DNA of 64,000 nt from Roseomonas sp. (GTDB lineage: Bacteria > Pseudomonadota > Alphaproteobacteria > Acetobacterales > Acetobacteraceae): positions 269,425 to 333,424 of the forward strand of contig JADCFA010000023.1 in the NCBI GenBank assembly GCA_020249775.1. Reading direction: 5' to 3'. Shown in pieces: positions 6,552 through 15,683 of the stretch (positions are counted from its first letter, which is position 1; every line of letters begins with the position of its first letter). Under the pieces are notes generated by a model. That model worked only from the letters and a program-made list of their open reading frames with translations. It was not told the origin of the DNA and searched no databases. The position numbers and the translations under genes were made by a program.

Positions 6552-8414
6552 ATGAGATGGACAAACCAAGAACGTCAACTTATACGTGCAAATGTGTTGC
6601 TTATACCGCTCTCCACTCTTCCTTCACCTCCATCGCTTATAGCGAATGGCGCTGCCTTGGCCATGCTGGCCTTCCCCGAGGCAGAACCGCTCTGGAGGGA
6701 AGTGCATGAGACTGTGCTTGACCTGGCGCCCGAGCCTATGCGGCAGCGGCGCCTCTATTCCCGCCCCAAGCGTCAGGCCGTGGAGTGGCTTGGCCTAATG
6801 GATAACCTCCTGACCTTCGATACCAGCTTGCAGATTGGCGCGCTGGGCCAGGGGGCGCTGGGCTTGCTTGGACTTGGCCGCGGAACCGCGACGCGCTTTC
6901 AAAGCCTTTCGGACCTATTGGATAGCAGCCCGCGGCTGGAACCCGGCGCGACCGCTGCCCTGGTGCAGGCCTGTGCCGCCGCCACCTGGAACCCTGCGGA
7001 GGAGGAGCGGGAAGTCTTTCTGGAAGGCGCGCCGGGCCTTGGCTTTACCATTCGCAATGTCGGCACTGGCACCTGGGCCCTTGCCATCCAAAGCCGCAAT
7101 AGCCTGCCGGGCGGTGGCGGCTTGGATGGCGTAACGGGTCTTGCCGATTTTGCCATGTTCTCGGCCCGGGTGAGCACTGCCCTGGTCCGTCCAGGCCGTC
7201 GGCCCGCCAGCATCGCCGTGCATGTGCTTGATCTGGATGGGCTGCGCCATGTCTCCGCCAATTTGGGGCACGCCGCGCAGGAGGAATTGCTGCGCGCCGC
7301 GGCGCGGCGGCTTTCGGCCGCGATTCGCGGCACGGATCTGGTTGCACGCCTTGCCGGCGATGAATTCGCCATTTTGCAAATCGGCGTGACCACCGCATCC
7401 CAGGCCGAAGCCATGGCCCGGCGCCTGACCGGCTTGCTCGCCCATGCTTATATGGTGCTGGGGGAAACGGTCACCATCACGCCCCGTCTCGGCTTTGTGC
7501 TGGCGCCTGAGGATGGCAATGATGCCGCGATGCTCTTGCGTTGCGCCGGCCTTGCGCGCTCAAGCCTTGAAGCTGATGGCGAAAATACGCCCCGCTGGTG
7601 CCGCTTCAGCCCGGATATGGATGCGCGCGCCAAGGCACAACGCAATGCGGAAACCGCGCTGCGCAACGCCGTCTGCGGGCATCAATTTGAATTGCATTAT
7701 CAGCCGCTTATCGCCCTTCCCGCGGGTCGCCTGACAGGGTTTGAGGCGCTGATCCGCTGGCGCCACCCCGAAACCGGCCTGGTGCCGCCGGCTGATTTCC
7801 TGCCGCTGGCCGATAGGCTTGGCCTGATGGGGCGAATCGGCGAATGGGTCATCCGTGAGGCCTGCCGCACCGCGGCAAGCTGGCCCGAAAGCCTTTCGGT
7901 TTCGATCAATATCGCGCCGGCGCAATTCAAGGATGGTCGGCTGGTGGAAACCCTGCGCTCGGCCCTGACGGAAAGCGGCCTTGCGCCGCAGCGGCTGGAG
8001 CTGGAGGTAACCGAAACCGTGCTGCTGCCCGCAAGCGGCGATGCGCCGGCGCAATTGGCCGCCATCCGCGCCCTTGGCTGCCATATCGCCATGGATGATT
8101 TCGGCACGGGCTATTCCTCACTCACCCAGCTTCGCTCCTTTCCCTTTGACCGTCTGAAAGTGGATCGGTCCTTCATCCGCGACCTGCCCGAAAGTGCGCA
8201 AAGCCTGGCCATTCTGCGCTCTGTCCTTGGGCTGGGGCGCAGCCTTGGCATTGCGGTCACGGCGGAAGGGGTGGAAACTGCGGATCAGATGCGGATTTTG
8301 ATCCTGGAAGGCTGCAATAGCGCCCAGGGCTATCTGATTGGCAAACCTCAGCAAGCCGAAGCCTATGCCAAGCTGATCGCCAGCCCACCCCAGCAGGGGC
8401 TTGGGGTCGCCTGA
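6552..8414 (+). CDS. GGDEF-EAL protein, cyclic-di-GMP turnover
   Basis: From the ATG at 6552 the protein has 620 residues. An unrecognised N-terminal region of about 190 residues comes first, with no membrane segment seen. The GGDEF domain follows (VHVLDLDGLRHVSANLGH, then LARLAGDEFAILQIG, where the signature reads AGDEF, compatible with activity). The EAL domain (about residues 365-610) has FEALIRWRHPETG, SINIAPAQF, MDDFGTGYSSL, KVDRSFI and AEGVETADQ, so phosphodiesterase residues look intact. It should make or degrade c-di-GMP, with the N-terminus as sensor. The start is uncertain: there is no good ribosome site, and the first 100 bases are AT-richer than the rest. An in-frame TTG at 6513 lies inside the terminator and is unlikely. 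Confidence 0.85.
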   Translation: MRWTNQERQLIRANVLLIPLSTLPSPPSLIANGAALAMLAFPEAEPLWREVHETVLDLAPEPMRQRRLYSRPKRQAVEWLGLMDNLLTFDTSLQIGALGQGALGLLGLGRGTATRFQSLSDLLDSSPRLEPGATAALVQACAAATWNPAEEEREVFLEGAPGLGFTIRNVGTGTWALAIQSRNSLPGGGGLDGVTGLADFAMFSARVSTALVRPGRRPASIAVHVLDLDGLRHVSANLGHAAQEELLRAAARRLSAAIRGTDLVARLAGDEFAILQIGVTTASQAEAMARRLTGLLAHAYMVLGETVTITPRLGFVLAPEDGNDAAMLLRCAGLARSSLEADGENTPRWCRFSPDMDARAKAQRNAETALRNAVCGHQFELHYQPLIALPAGRLTGFEALIRWRHPETGLVPPADFLPLADRLGLMGRIGEWVIREACRTAASWPESLSVSINIAPAQFKDGRLVETLRSALTESGLAPQRLELEVTETVLLPASGDAPAQLAAIRALGCHIAMDDFGTGYSSLTQLRSFPFDRLKVDRSFIRDLPESAQSLAILRSVLGLGRSLGIAVTAEGVETADQMRILILEGCNSAQGYLIGKPQQAEAYAKLIASPPQQGLGVA

Positions 8415-8423
8415 AGCGCCGGC

Positions 8424-9569
8424 TCAGGTCGGAAGCAGAATGGTGGCCGCCGCCTGGGCGGCAATGCCCTCACCGCGGCCGGTAAAGCCAAGGCGTTCGG
8501 TGGTGGTGGCTTTCACTGAAACTGCCGCCACATCCAGCCCGGCCAATTCGGCAATGCGCGCGCGCATGGCATCCGCATGAGGGGCGATTTTCGGCCTTTC
8601 GCAAATCAGCGTCACATCCACATGCACCAATATGCCGCCCCGCGCCGCCACACGCCCGGCGGCGTGGCGCAGGAAGGCGGCGCTATCGGCATCCTTCCAG
8701 GCGGCTTGGGAAGGTGGAAACCAGCGCCCGATATCGCCTTCCGCCAGCGCACCGTAAATCGCATCACAAAGCGCATGCAAGCCGACATCCGCATCAGAAT
8801 GTCCATCAAGACCAAGCTCATGCGGGACATTGATCCCACAAAGGATCAAGGGTCGCCCCGCCACCAGCCGATGGACATCAAAGCCCGTACCGGTGCGCGG
8901 CAGCATCCAGGCCATCATTTCAGCTTCCACGCGGGCAAGGTCCTCCGGCCAGGTGATTTTCACATTACGCTCACTGCCGGGGATAATGGCAACCCTTTCG
9001 CCCTGGGCCTCAAGGAGGGAGGCGTCATCCGTCACCGCCCCGCTGCGCGCCCCATGCGCGGCGCAAAGCGCCTGGTAGCGAAAGGCCTGAGGGGTCTGCG
9101 CGCGGTATAGCCCTTCACGCGGCACGGTCGCCTCAATTACGCCATTCGCCACGCGCTTCAGCGTATCGGCGACCGGCTGGGCCGGGATGGCGCCGGACCG
9201 GGCCTCAAGCGCGGCGAGCAAAGCGGGGATGGTGCCGCGTGGGATGACGGGGCGCGCGGCGTCATGCACCAGCACATAATCAGGCGCCTCAGGCGCAATC
9301 GCCGCCAGCCCGGCGCGCACGCTATCTTCCCGCGTCGCGCCACCAGCCACCACGGGCAGGCAGGGCAGGCCTTCCAAAAGGCTTGCCAAAAAGGCTTCCT
9401 CACCCGCCGGCGCCACGGGTTGCAGCGCGGCCACCAGCCCCTCGGCCAAAAGCGCCTCGGCCGCGTGGCGCAGCACGGGGCGGCCCAGCAAAGGCAGGAA
9501 TTGCTTGGGCCGCGCCGCGCCAAAGCGGGTGCCATGTCCGGCCGAGAGAAGCAGCGCCAGCGTTTTCAT
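8424..9569 (-). CDS. ispDF: Bifunctional IspD/IspF isoprenoid enzyme
   Basis: A 381-residue fusion acting in the methylerythritol phosphate pathway. The N-terminal IspD part (residues about 1-225) transfers CMP to 2-C-methyl-D-erythritol 4-phosphate: [37 protein letters not shown]. The C-terminal IspF part (about 226-381) forms the cyclodiphosphate: [11 protein letters not shown] with metal-binding Asp and His, [38 protein letters not shown]. The fusion is common in alphaproteobacteria and links the third and fifth pathway steps in one chain although the intervening IspE is separate. It is divergent from dusB across a 175-base promoter region and converges with the GGDEF-EAL gene, 9 bases apart. 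Confidence 0.95.
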   Translation of the reverse strand: MKTLALLLSAGHGTRFGAARPKQFLPLLGRPVLRHAAEALLAEGLVAALQPVAPAGEEAFLASLLEGLPCLPVVAGGATREDSVRAGLAAIAPEAPDYVLVHDAARPVIPRGTIPALLAALEARSGAIPAQPVADTLKRVANGVIEATVPREGLYRAQTPQAFRYQALCAAHGARSGAVTDDASLLEAQGERVAIIPGSERNVKITWPEDLARVEAEMMAWMLPRTGTGFDVHRLVAGRPLILCGINVPHELGLDGHSDADVGLHALCDAIYGALAEGDIGRWFPPSQAAWKDADSAAFLRHAAGRVAARGGILVHVDVTLICERPKIAPHADAMRARIAELAGLDVAAVSVKATTTERLGFTGRGEGIAAQAAATILLPT

Positions 9570-9707
9570 GAAGCGATCCTAATCCGGATTACCCCGGCCC
9601 GAAACCACCCCGCATGGGCGGTATCCGACAGTAATCCTGCACAGTCGCTCGGCATGAATCCTGCGAAGCAGGCAGAATGACATTGTCTACTAAGAGGATT
9701 TCGGCTA

Positions 9708-9730
9708 TTTTGCACAAATTCAATGCAAAA
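9708..9730. promoter_or_regulatory. NtrC-type binding site upstream of dusB-ntrBC
   Basis: TTTTGCA and TGCAAAA arms separated by nine bases form a perfect palindrome containing TGCA-N9-TGCA, the geometry of NtrC sites (TGCAC-N7-GTGCA type). It ends 14 bases before the dusB start, where NtrC could repress its own operon. Binding is inferred. Confidence 0.5.
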
Positions 9731-9744
9731 CTGGTGTTCGCGGC

Positions 9745-10800
9745 ATGAATCTGCCTCTTCTGAAGCCGATTGACCTTGGCGGTCTGACCATCTCGGCGCC
9801 TGTCATCCTGGCCCCCATGTCAGGCGTGACTGATCAGCCCTTCCGGCGCCTCACACGATCGCTTGGCACGCCCATGGTGGTGTCTGAGATGATCGCCTCT
9901 CAGGCCATGGTGCGTGAGAATCGTCAAACACTGAAAATGGCCGAGTTGGATGGCTTTGGTGGCCCGGCTTCCGTGCAATTGGCCGGTTGTGACCCTGCTA
10001 CCATGGCTGAAGCGGCCAGGCTGGTCGTGGATCGTGGTGCCGCCGTGGTGGACATCAATTTCGGCTGCCCGGTCAAAAAAGTGGCCCTGGGGCAAAGCGC
10101 CGGCAGCGCGCTGATGCGCGATGAAATTGCCGCCGCGCGCATCCTGGAAGCGACCGTGAAGGCCGTGCCGGTGCCGGTTACGCTCAAGATGCGCATGGGT
10201 TGGGACCATAATAGCCTGAATGCACCCAACCTCGCCCGTATCGCGGAAGCCTGCGGCATTCGCATGGTTACCATCCATGGCCGCACCCGCCAGCAATTCT
10301 ACACGGGCCAGGCCGATTGGGCCTTTATCCGGTGCGTGAAGGAAGCGGTGCAAATCCCTGTTATTGCAAATGGTGACATCCTGTCCATCGAAGATGCTGA
10401 GGAAGCGCTCCGCCAATCCGGCGCCGATGGCGTGATGATCGGGCGCGGCGCCTATGGCCGGCCCTGGCTGCTCGGCCAGGTCGCCGCCCATCTGATGCAT
10501 GGCATCCGCGCCGAGGAACCCGCCCTGGCCGAGCAGAAGCGCATCCTGCTGGAACACTACGCGCTGATGCTGGAACATCATGGCATCGAGCCCGGCATAC
10601 GCATCGCGCGCAAGCATGTTGCGTGGTATTCCAAGGGCCTGCCTGGTTCGGCTGAGTTTCGCGTGGCAATCAATCACGCGAGCACGCCAGAAGCCGTGCA
10701 TGCCCTGATTGATGGCTTCTTCGACCCGCTGATCGAAAATGGCGTTGTCGCCGTGCGCGACGCCTTCCGCGAAGCCGGTGAAGGGCGGATTGCGGCATGA
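9745..10800 (+). CDS. dusB: tRNA-dihydrouridine synthase (DusB/NifR3)
   Basis: A 351-residue FMN enzyme that reduces specific uridines in the tRNA D-loop. Visible motifs: ILAPMSGVTDQPFRRL, VDINFGCPVKKV (catalytic Cys, about residue 108), MRMGWD, TIHGRTRQQFYTG, PVIANGDI and GRGAYGRPW. It is the first gene of the dusB-ntrB-ntrC cluster; nifR3 as leader of ntrBC is known in Rhodobacter and Azospirillum, which is why it was once thought to be a nitrogen regulator. Its stop overlaps the ntrB start by four bases (ATGA), so the genes are translationally coupled. The ribosome site is weak. Confidence 0.95.
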   Translation: MNLPLLKPIDLGGLTISAPVILAPMSGVTDQPFRRLTRSLGTPMVVSEMIASQAMVRENRQTLKMAELDGFGGPASVQLAGCDPATMAEAARLVVDRGAAVVDINFGCPVKKVALGQSAGSALMRDEIAAARILEATVKAVPVPVTLKMRMGWDHNSLNAPNLARIAEACGIRMVTIHGRTRQQFYTGQADWAFIRCVKEAVQIPVIANGDILSIEDAEEALRQSGADGVMIGRGAYGRPWLLGQVAAHLMHGIRAEEPALAEQKRILLEHYALMLEHHGIEPGIRIARKHVAWYSKGLPGSAEFRVAINHASTPEAVHALIDGFFDPLIENGVVAVRDAFREAGEGRIAA

Positions 10801-11918
10801 ATGCGCGCGCCAATCTTGCCGGCACCAATCGCAGCACGCCGCGGCTTGATAGCGCCATGGTGCTGGCTGCCCTGCCCGTGCCGGCGGTGGTGCTGAATGC
10901 GGAGGACCGCTTCACCTTCGCCAACGCTGCGGCCGAGCAATTCTTCAAGCTTTCCGCCGGCGCGCTATGCCAATTGAAGCTAAGCGATATCCTCCCGCCC
11001 GATAATCGCGTCTTTGCCGTACTGGCGCAGATAAGGCGATTTGATTCGCCAGTATCCGATTACGATCTGCTGCTGGAAAGCCCGCGCATCAATCGCCGTG
11101 GTGTCTCGGTCCATGGCGCGCCTTTGCATGAAATTGAAGGCGCTGTGGTGCTGACCTTGCAGGATGGCTCTACCGCGCAAATGCTCGATCGGCAGCTCAG
11201 TTTCCGGGGCGCGGCGCGCGGTGCCTCTGCCATGGCCGCGATGCTGGCGCATGAGGTGAAGAACCCGCTTTCGGGCATTCGCGGTGCGGCGCAATTGCTG
11301 GAACAGAATGCGCCGGAAGCGGATAAGGAGCTTTGCCTGCTGATCCAGGATGAGGTGGACCGGATTCGCGGCCTGGTGGATCGCTTCGACATCTTCTCCG
11401 AACGCCCGGTGGAATTGGGCCCGGTCAATATCCATCAGGTGCTGGATCATGTGCGGCGCATTGCGCAGACCGGCTTTGCCGCGCATCTGAAGCTTTCGGA
11501 GGAATATGACCCATCGCTGCCGCCGGTTTGGGGCAATCGCGATATTCTGGTCCAGATCATCCTGAATTTGGTGAAAAATGCTGCCGAGGCGGTGGACCCG
11601 ATCCATGGCGAAATCGTGCTCGCCACCGCCTATCAGCATGGCGTGCGCATCGCGGTCCCGACCTCGTCCGAAAGGGTGCATCTGCCCCTGCTGGTGACGG
11701 TGCGCGACAATGGGCCGGGCATTCCCGAGGAAATACAGGCAACGCTGTTCGAGCCCTTTGTCTCCACCAAAAGGGGCGGGCAGGGGCTTGGCCTGGCACT
11801 TGTTGCGAAGCTGGTGACCGATCTTGGTGGGCTGATTGAGTGCGATTCCCGCCCGGGTCGGACCTTATTCAAACTTTCCATGCCGGCGCCCCCGGCGGGT
11901 TGGCAGGAGAGCGCCTGA
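10797..11918 (+). CDS. ntrB: Nitrogen regulation sensor kinase NtrB
   Basis: A 373-residue soluble histidine kinase. A PAS-like N-terminus (residues about 20-130: [20 protein letters not shown]) precedes the H-box [20 protein letters not shown] with phosphoacceptor H152, and then the ATPase domain with [11 protein letters not shown] (N box), [11 protein letters not shown] and [13 protein letters not shown]. It phosphorylates or dephosphorylates NtrC according to nitrogen status, under PII control. It has no membrane segments, unlike NtrY. It overlaps dusB by four bases and ntrC by one (TGATG), a typical single operon. The motifs are fully conserved and nothing is missing. Confidence 0.95.
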   Translation: MNARANLAGTNRSTPRLDSAMVLAALPVPAVVLNAEDRFTFANAAAEQFFKLSAGALCQLKLSDILPPDNRVFAVLAQIRRFDSPVSDYDLLLESPRINRRGVSVHGAPLHEIEGAVVLTLQDGSTAQMLDRQLSFRGAARGASAMAAMLAHEVKNPLSGIRGAAQLLEQNAPEADKELCLLIQDEVDRIRGLVDRFDIFSERPVELGPVNIHQVLDHVRRIAQTGFAAHLKLSEEYDPSLPPVWGNRDILVQIILNLVKNAAEAVDPIHGEIVLATAYQHGVRIAVPTSSERVHLPLLVTVRDNGPGIPEEIQATLFEPFVSTKRGGQGLGLALVAKLVTDLGGLIECDSRPGRTLFKLSMPAPPAGWQESA

Positions 11919-13354
11919 TGAACGAATCCCGCACCATCCTGATTGCCGATGATGATCGCGCCATCCGCACCGTCCTGAGCCAGGCTTTGGGCCGGGCCGG
12001 GTATCAGGTGCGCGCCACATCCTCGGCCGCGACCCTCTGGCGCTGGGTTGAGGATGGGGAAGGGGACCTTGTCATCACTGATGTGGTGATGCCGGATGAA
12101 AACGGGCTTGATCTGGTGCCGCGCATCCGCCGCGTGCGCCCCGAGATGCGCGTGATTGTCATGAGCGCGCAATCCACCTTTGCAACAGCCGTCAAGGCAA
12201 CTCAACGCGGCGCCTTTGAATATCTGCCCAAGCCTTTCGATTTGAAGGAAGTTCTAGGCACGGTGGAACGCGCCTTGGCCGCGCCGCCCGATGCGCCGCC
12301 GCCCGAGGAAGCGGAAGGCGAAAAGCTGCCCCTGATCGGGCGATCGGCGGCCATGCAGGAAATCTATCGGACCGTGGCGCGGCTGACGACCACCGACCTG
12401 ACCGTCATGGTCACCGGGGAAAGCGGCACGGGGAAGGAATTGATCGCCCGCGCCTTGCATGATTACGGCAAGCGCCGCTCTGGGCCTTTTGTTGCCATCA
12501 ATATGGCAGCGATCCCGCGCGAATTGATCGAAGCCGAGCTCTTTGGCCATGAACGCGGCGCCTTTACCGGTGCGCTCAATCGCGGCATTGGCCGCTTTGA
12601 GCAGGCCGCCGGCGGCACGCTATTCCTGGATGAGATCGGCGATATGCCGCCAGAAGCCCAGACCCGCTTGCTTCGTGTTTTGCAGGAGGGCGAATTTACC
12701 ACCGTGGGTGGTCGCCAGCCGATCAAGGCCAATGCGCGCATTGTGGCCGCGACGCATCGCGATTTGCGCCACCAGATCCGCCAGGGGCTGTTCCGCGAAG
12801 ACCTTTTCTATCGGCTGAATGTGGTGCCGATCCGCCTGCCGCCGCTCCGTGAAAGGCTGGAGGATATCCCCCTGCTCGCGCGGCATTTCCTGGATCGCGC
12901 GCGGGCTTCCGGCCTGCCCGCCAAGCAATTGGCGCCCGAAGCGCTTGAGGCACTCAAGGCCCATGCCTGGCCCGGCAATGCGCGCGAATTGGAAAACCTG
13001 ATGCGCCGTATGGCGGCGCTTTACCCGCAGGAAGTGATCGGCGCCGATGCCGTGGCGGCGGAATTGGCCGAAGCCGCGCCGGTTGCCGGCCCCGATGGCC
13101 AGGCGGCCCCCGTGACCCTGGAACAGGCGGTGGAACGCCATTTGGCCAGCTTCATGTCGGCCCATAAGGATGGCATGCCGGTGAAGGAATTATACGACCG
13201 GGTGCTCGCTGAGGTTGAACGCCCCTTGCTCCGCATGGCATTGAGCGCGACAAGAGGCAATCAGATCAAGGCGGCGGCCATGCTCGGGCTCAATCGGAAT
13301 ACGCTGCGGAAGAAGCTACGGGAATTGGAACTTCCTGTGGTGCGCGGCGCGTGA
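11918..13354 (+). CDS. ntrC: Nitrogen response regulator NtrC, sigma-54 activator
   Basis: A 478-residue enhancer-binding protein. Receiver domain: acidic pocket IADDDRA with phosphorylated D55 in [14 protein letters not shown]+ domain: Walker A GESGTGKE, the sigma-54 contact loop GAFTGA intact in [10 protein letters not shown], Walker [12 protein letters not shown], and AATHRDL. C-terminal Fis-type helix-turn-helix: [20 protein letters not shown]. It activates sigma-54 promoters for nitrogen assimilation. The start at 11918 is chosen because it begins [12 protein letters not shown]; an in-frame start at 11840 would overlap ntrB heavily. The TGCA-N9-TGCA site before dusB and the sigma-54 promoter at 6400 are possible targets. 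Confidence 0.96.
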   Translation: MNESRTILIADDDRAIRTVLSQALGRAGYQVRATSSAATLWRWVEDGEGDLVITDVVMPDENGLDLVPRIRRVRPEMRVIVMSAQSTFATAVKATQRGAFEYLPKPFDLKEVLGTVERALAAPPDAPPPEEAEGEKLPLIGRSAAMQEIYRTVARLTTTDLTVMVTGESGTGKELIARALHDYGKRRSGPFVAINMAAIPRELIEAELFGHERGAFTGALNRGIGRFEQAAGGTLFLDEIGDMPPEAQTRLLRVLQEGEFTTVGGRQPIKANARIVAATHRDLRHQIRQGLFREDLFYRLNVVPIRLPPLRERLEDIPLLARHFLDRARASGLPAKQLAPEALEALKAHAWPGNARELENLMRRMAALYPQEVIGADAVAAELAEAAPVAGPDGQAAPVTLEQAVERHLASFMSAHKDGMPVKELYDRVLAEVERPLLRMALSATRGNQIKAAAMLGLNRNTLRKKLRELELPVVRGA

Positions 13355-13382
13355 TGATCCGGCACCGCCGCATGCCCTGACC

Positions 13383-15665
13383 ATGCCGGCCGAGGGCCTG
13401 GACGCGCCCCTTTCAGCGCAGGGGCCTGAGGAACCGCGCCGTTCCGGGGTGTTTAAGCGGCTTGCGGATTTTGTCACCGGCAGGCTTTTTACTATCTGCC
13501 TCGCCTTCCTCGCGCTGCTGGTGGGCTTGGCCACCTTTGCCGCGCTGTCGGGCGGCACGCCCATCGGCCCCACCGGGGCGGGGCAATTGGCGGGGGTTAT
13601 CCTTGCCAATATCGCGTTTCTCTTGCTGCTGGTGGCTTCCCTCGCGGCGCGGCTCACGCGCATGTGGCTGGAACGCCGGCGCGGCGCGGCGGGATCGCGG
13701 CTGCATGTGCGGCTTGTGCTGCTGTTTGGCGTGGTGGCATCGGTGCCGGCGCTGCTGGTCGCGGGCTTCGCCGCGCTGTTCTTCAATCTTGGCATCCAGG
13801 CCTGGTTCAGTGACCGCGTGCGCGACACGCTGGAAGCATCCTTGGTTGCCTCCCGCGGGTATCTGGATGAGCATCGCAATACGATCCGCGCGGATATCCT
13901 GTTCATGGCGAATGACCTCAATCGTGCGGCACAGGTGCTGCTGCCCGATAATGGCGTTGCCTTTGCGCGGTTGCTTGCGACCCATACGGCTTTGCGCGGC
14001 CTGACCAGTTCCATCATTTTTGAGCCCGTCTTGGGCCAGGTTGTTGCCAATGCGGGGCTTGGCCTTTCGGGCCTCGTGGAATTGCCGCCGGCCTGGGCGC
14101 TGGAAGCCGTGCGCTCTGGTGAGGTGGTGGTACTGCCGAGCGAGGCTGAGGAAGGGCGCGTGCGCGCCATGGTGCAGTTGAATATCCCGCCTGGGCTTGT
14201 GCTGCTGATCACGCGCCCACTTGATCCTTCGGTCTTGGGCCACATGCGGCGCACCGAGATTTCCTTTAATGAATACAATCAGCTCGACCGTAATCGCGAA
14301 AGCCTGCAAATCACCTTTTTCCTGATCTTTGCCATTGCGACCCTGCTGGTGCTGCTGGCCGCGGTATTGATCGGGCTTTTGATGGCCAATCGCATCGCGC
14401 GGCCCATTTCGCGCCTGATCCTGGCGGCTGAGCGCGTGCGCGGCGGCGATCTGGCGACCAAGGTCGAAGAAGGGGAGGCGGATGATGAAATCGCGCGGCT
14501 TGCGCGGTCCTTCAACCGCATGACGAGCCAGCTTGGCGCGCAGCGTGCCGAATTGATGAATGCCTATAGCCTGATTGATGAGCGCCGACGCTTTACTGAA
14601 ACCGTGCTGTCAGGCGTTTCGGCAGGTGTTGTCGGGCTTGATAGTGAAGGGCGCGTGACCTTGCCCAATCGTTCGGCCAGCGCCTTGCTCGGCGTTGATC
14701 TGGATGCGGCGATTGGGTTGCCATTCGCGCGTATCGCTCCTGAATTTGCGGAATTGTTGGAAGCGGCGGCAGCCAATCCGGAACGGCCCAGGGTCGCCGA
14801 AATCCTGATCGGGCCGGTTAATGCGCGCCGCACCTTGCTCGCGCGGATCGGTACTGAAACCCTGGGCGGGCGGGTTGAAGGCTTTGTGCTGACCTTTGAC
14901 GACATTACCGAATTGCAATCCGCGCAACGCAAGGCTGCCTGGGCGGATGTGGCACGGCGCATTGCGCATGAAATCAAGAACCCCCTGACACCCATTCAGC
15001 TTTCCGCCGAAAGACTGAAGCGGCGCTATCTGCGCCAGATCACCGATGACCCCGATACTTTCCGCCAATGCACGGACACCATTGTGCGGCAAGTGGAAGA
15101 TATCGGGCGCATGGTGGATGAATTCTCGGCCTTTGCGCGCATGCCTCAGCCGGTGATCAAGCCGGAAGACCCGAATAGGCTGATGCTTGAAGCGCTTGTT
15201 TTGCAACGCAATGCGCATCCTGACGTTATTTACGAAAACCATCCCGGGCCGGATGGGCTGAAACTCCCTTGTGATCGGCGCCTGATCGGCCAGGCGCTGA
15301 CCAATCTTTTGCAGAATGCCGCTGATGCCATTGCCATGCGCGAAGGCGGTGAAGCGGGGCGGATTGAAACGCGCATCATCCTGGATGGCGCGACGCTGTC
15401 CTTTCAGGTGACCGATAATGGCATTGGCCTGCCCCGCGAAGAAGCGCGCGAAAGATTGACCGAGCCCTATGTGACGCATAAGCCCAAGGGCACCGGGCTT
15501 GGCCTTGCCATCGTGAAAAAGATCATGGAAGACCATGGCGGTTCCATCAGCCTGGAAGACCGGCCAGAGGGTTCCGGCACCCGCGCGGTGTTGGTCTTGC
15601 CGCTTGGCGAGTCTCCCTGGCAGTCTGAAGCTTCCGCTGCCAAGGCGGCGCAAACGGCAAATTGA
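13383..15665 (+). CDS. ntrY: Membrane sensor histidine kinase NtrY
   Basis: A 760-residue membrane kinase partnered with NtrX. Three hydrophobic segments fall in the first 140 residues, and a fourth lies near residues 305-330 after a periplasmic region of about 150 residues. A HAMP linker follows (MANRIARPISRLILAAERVR), then a PAS domain (VGLDSEGRVTLPNRSASALL), the H-box DVARRIAHEIKNPLTPIQLS, an N-box LTNLLQNAADAI, DNGIGLP and GTGLGLAIVKKI. It links nitrogen metabolism with redox and envelope responses in alphaproteobacteria; the signal is not settled. It starts 28 bases after ntrC and ends 18 bases before ntrX, so it is probably in the same transcriptional unit. Confidence 0.94.
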   Translation: MPAEGLDAPLSAQGPEEPRRSGVFKRLADFVTGRLFTICLAFLALLVGLATFAALSGGTPIGPTGAGQLAGVILANIAFLLLLVASLAARLTRMWLERRRGAAGSRLHVRLVLLFGVVASVPALLVAGFAALFFNLGIQAWFSDRVRDTLEASLVASRGYLDEHRNTIRADILFMANDLNRAAQVLLPDNGVAFARLLATHTALRGLTSSIIFEPVLGQVVANAGLGLSGLVELPPAWALEAVRSGEVVVLPSEAEEGRVRAMVQLNIPPGLVLLITRPLDPSVLGHMRRTEISFNEYNQLDRNRESLQITFFLIFAIATLLVLLAAVLIGLLMANRIARPISRLILAAERVRGGDLATKVEEGEADDEIARLARSFNRMTSQLGAQRAELMNAYSLIDERRRFTETVLSGVSAGVVGLDSEGRVTLPNRSASALLGVDLDAAIGLPFARIAPEFAELLEAAAANPERPRVAEILIGPVNARRTLLARIGTETLGGRVEGFVLTFDDITELQSAQRKAAWADVARRIAHEIKNPLTPIQLSAERLKRRYLRQITDDPDTFRQCTDTIVRQVEDIGRMVDEFSAFARMPQPVIKPEDPNRLMLEALVLQRNAHPDVIYENHPGPDGLKLPCDRRLIGQALTNLLQNAADAIAMREGGEAGRIETRIILDGATLSFQVTDNGIGLPREEARERLTEPYVTHKPKGTGLGLAIVKKIMEDHGGSISLEDRPEGSGTRAVLVLPLGESPWQSEASAAKAAQTAN

Positions 15666-15683
15666 GGGGCAGCAAGGTCGCGC

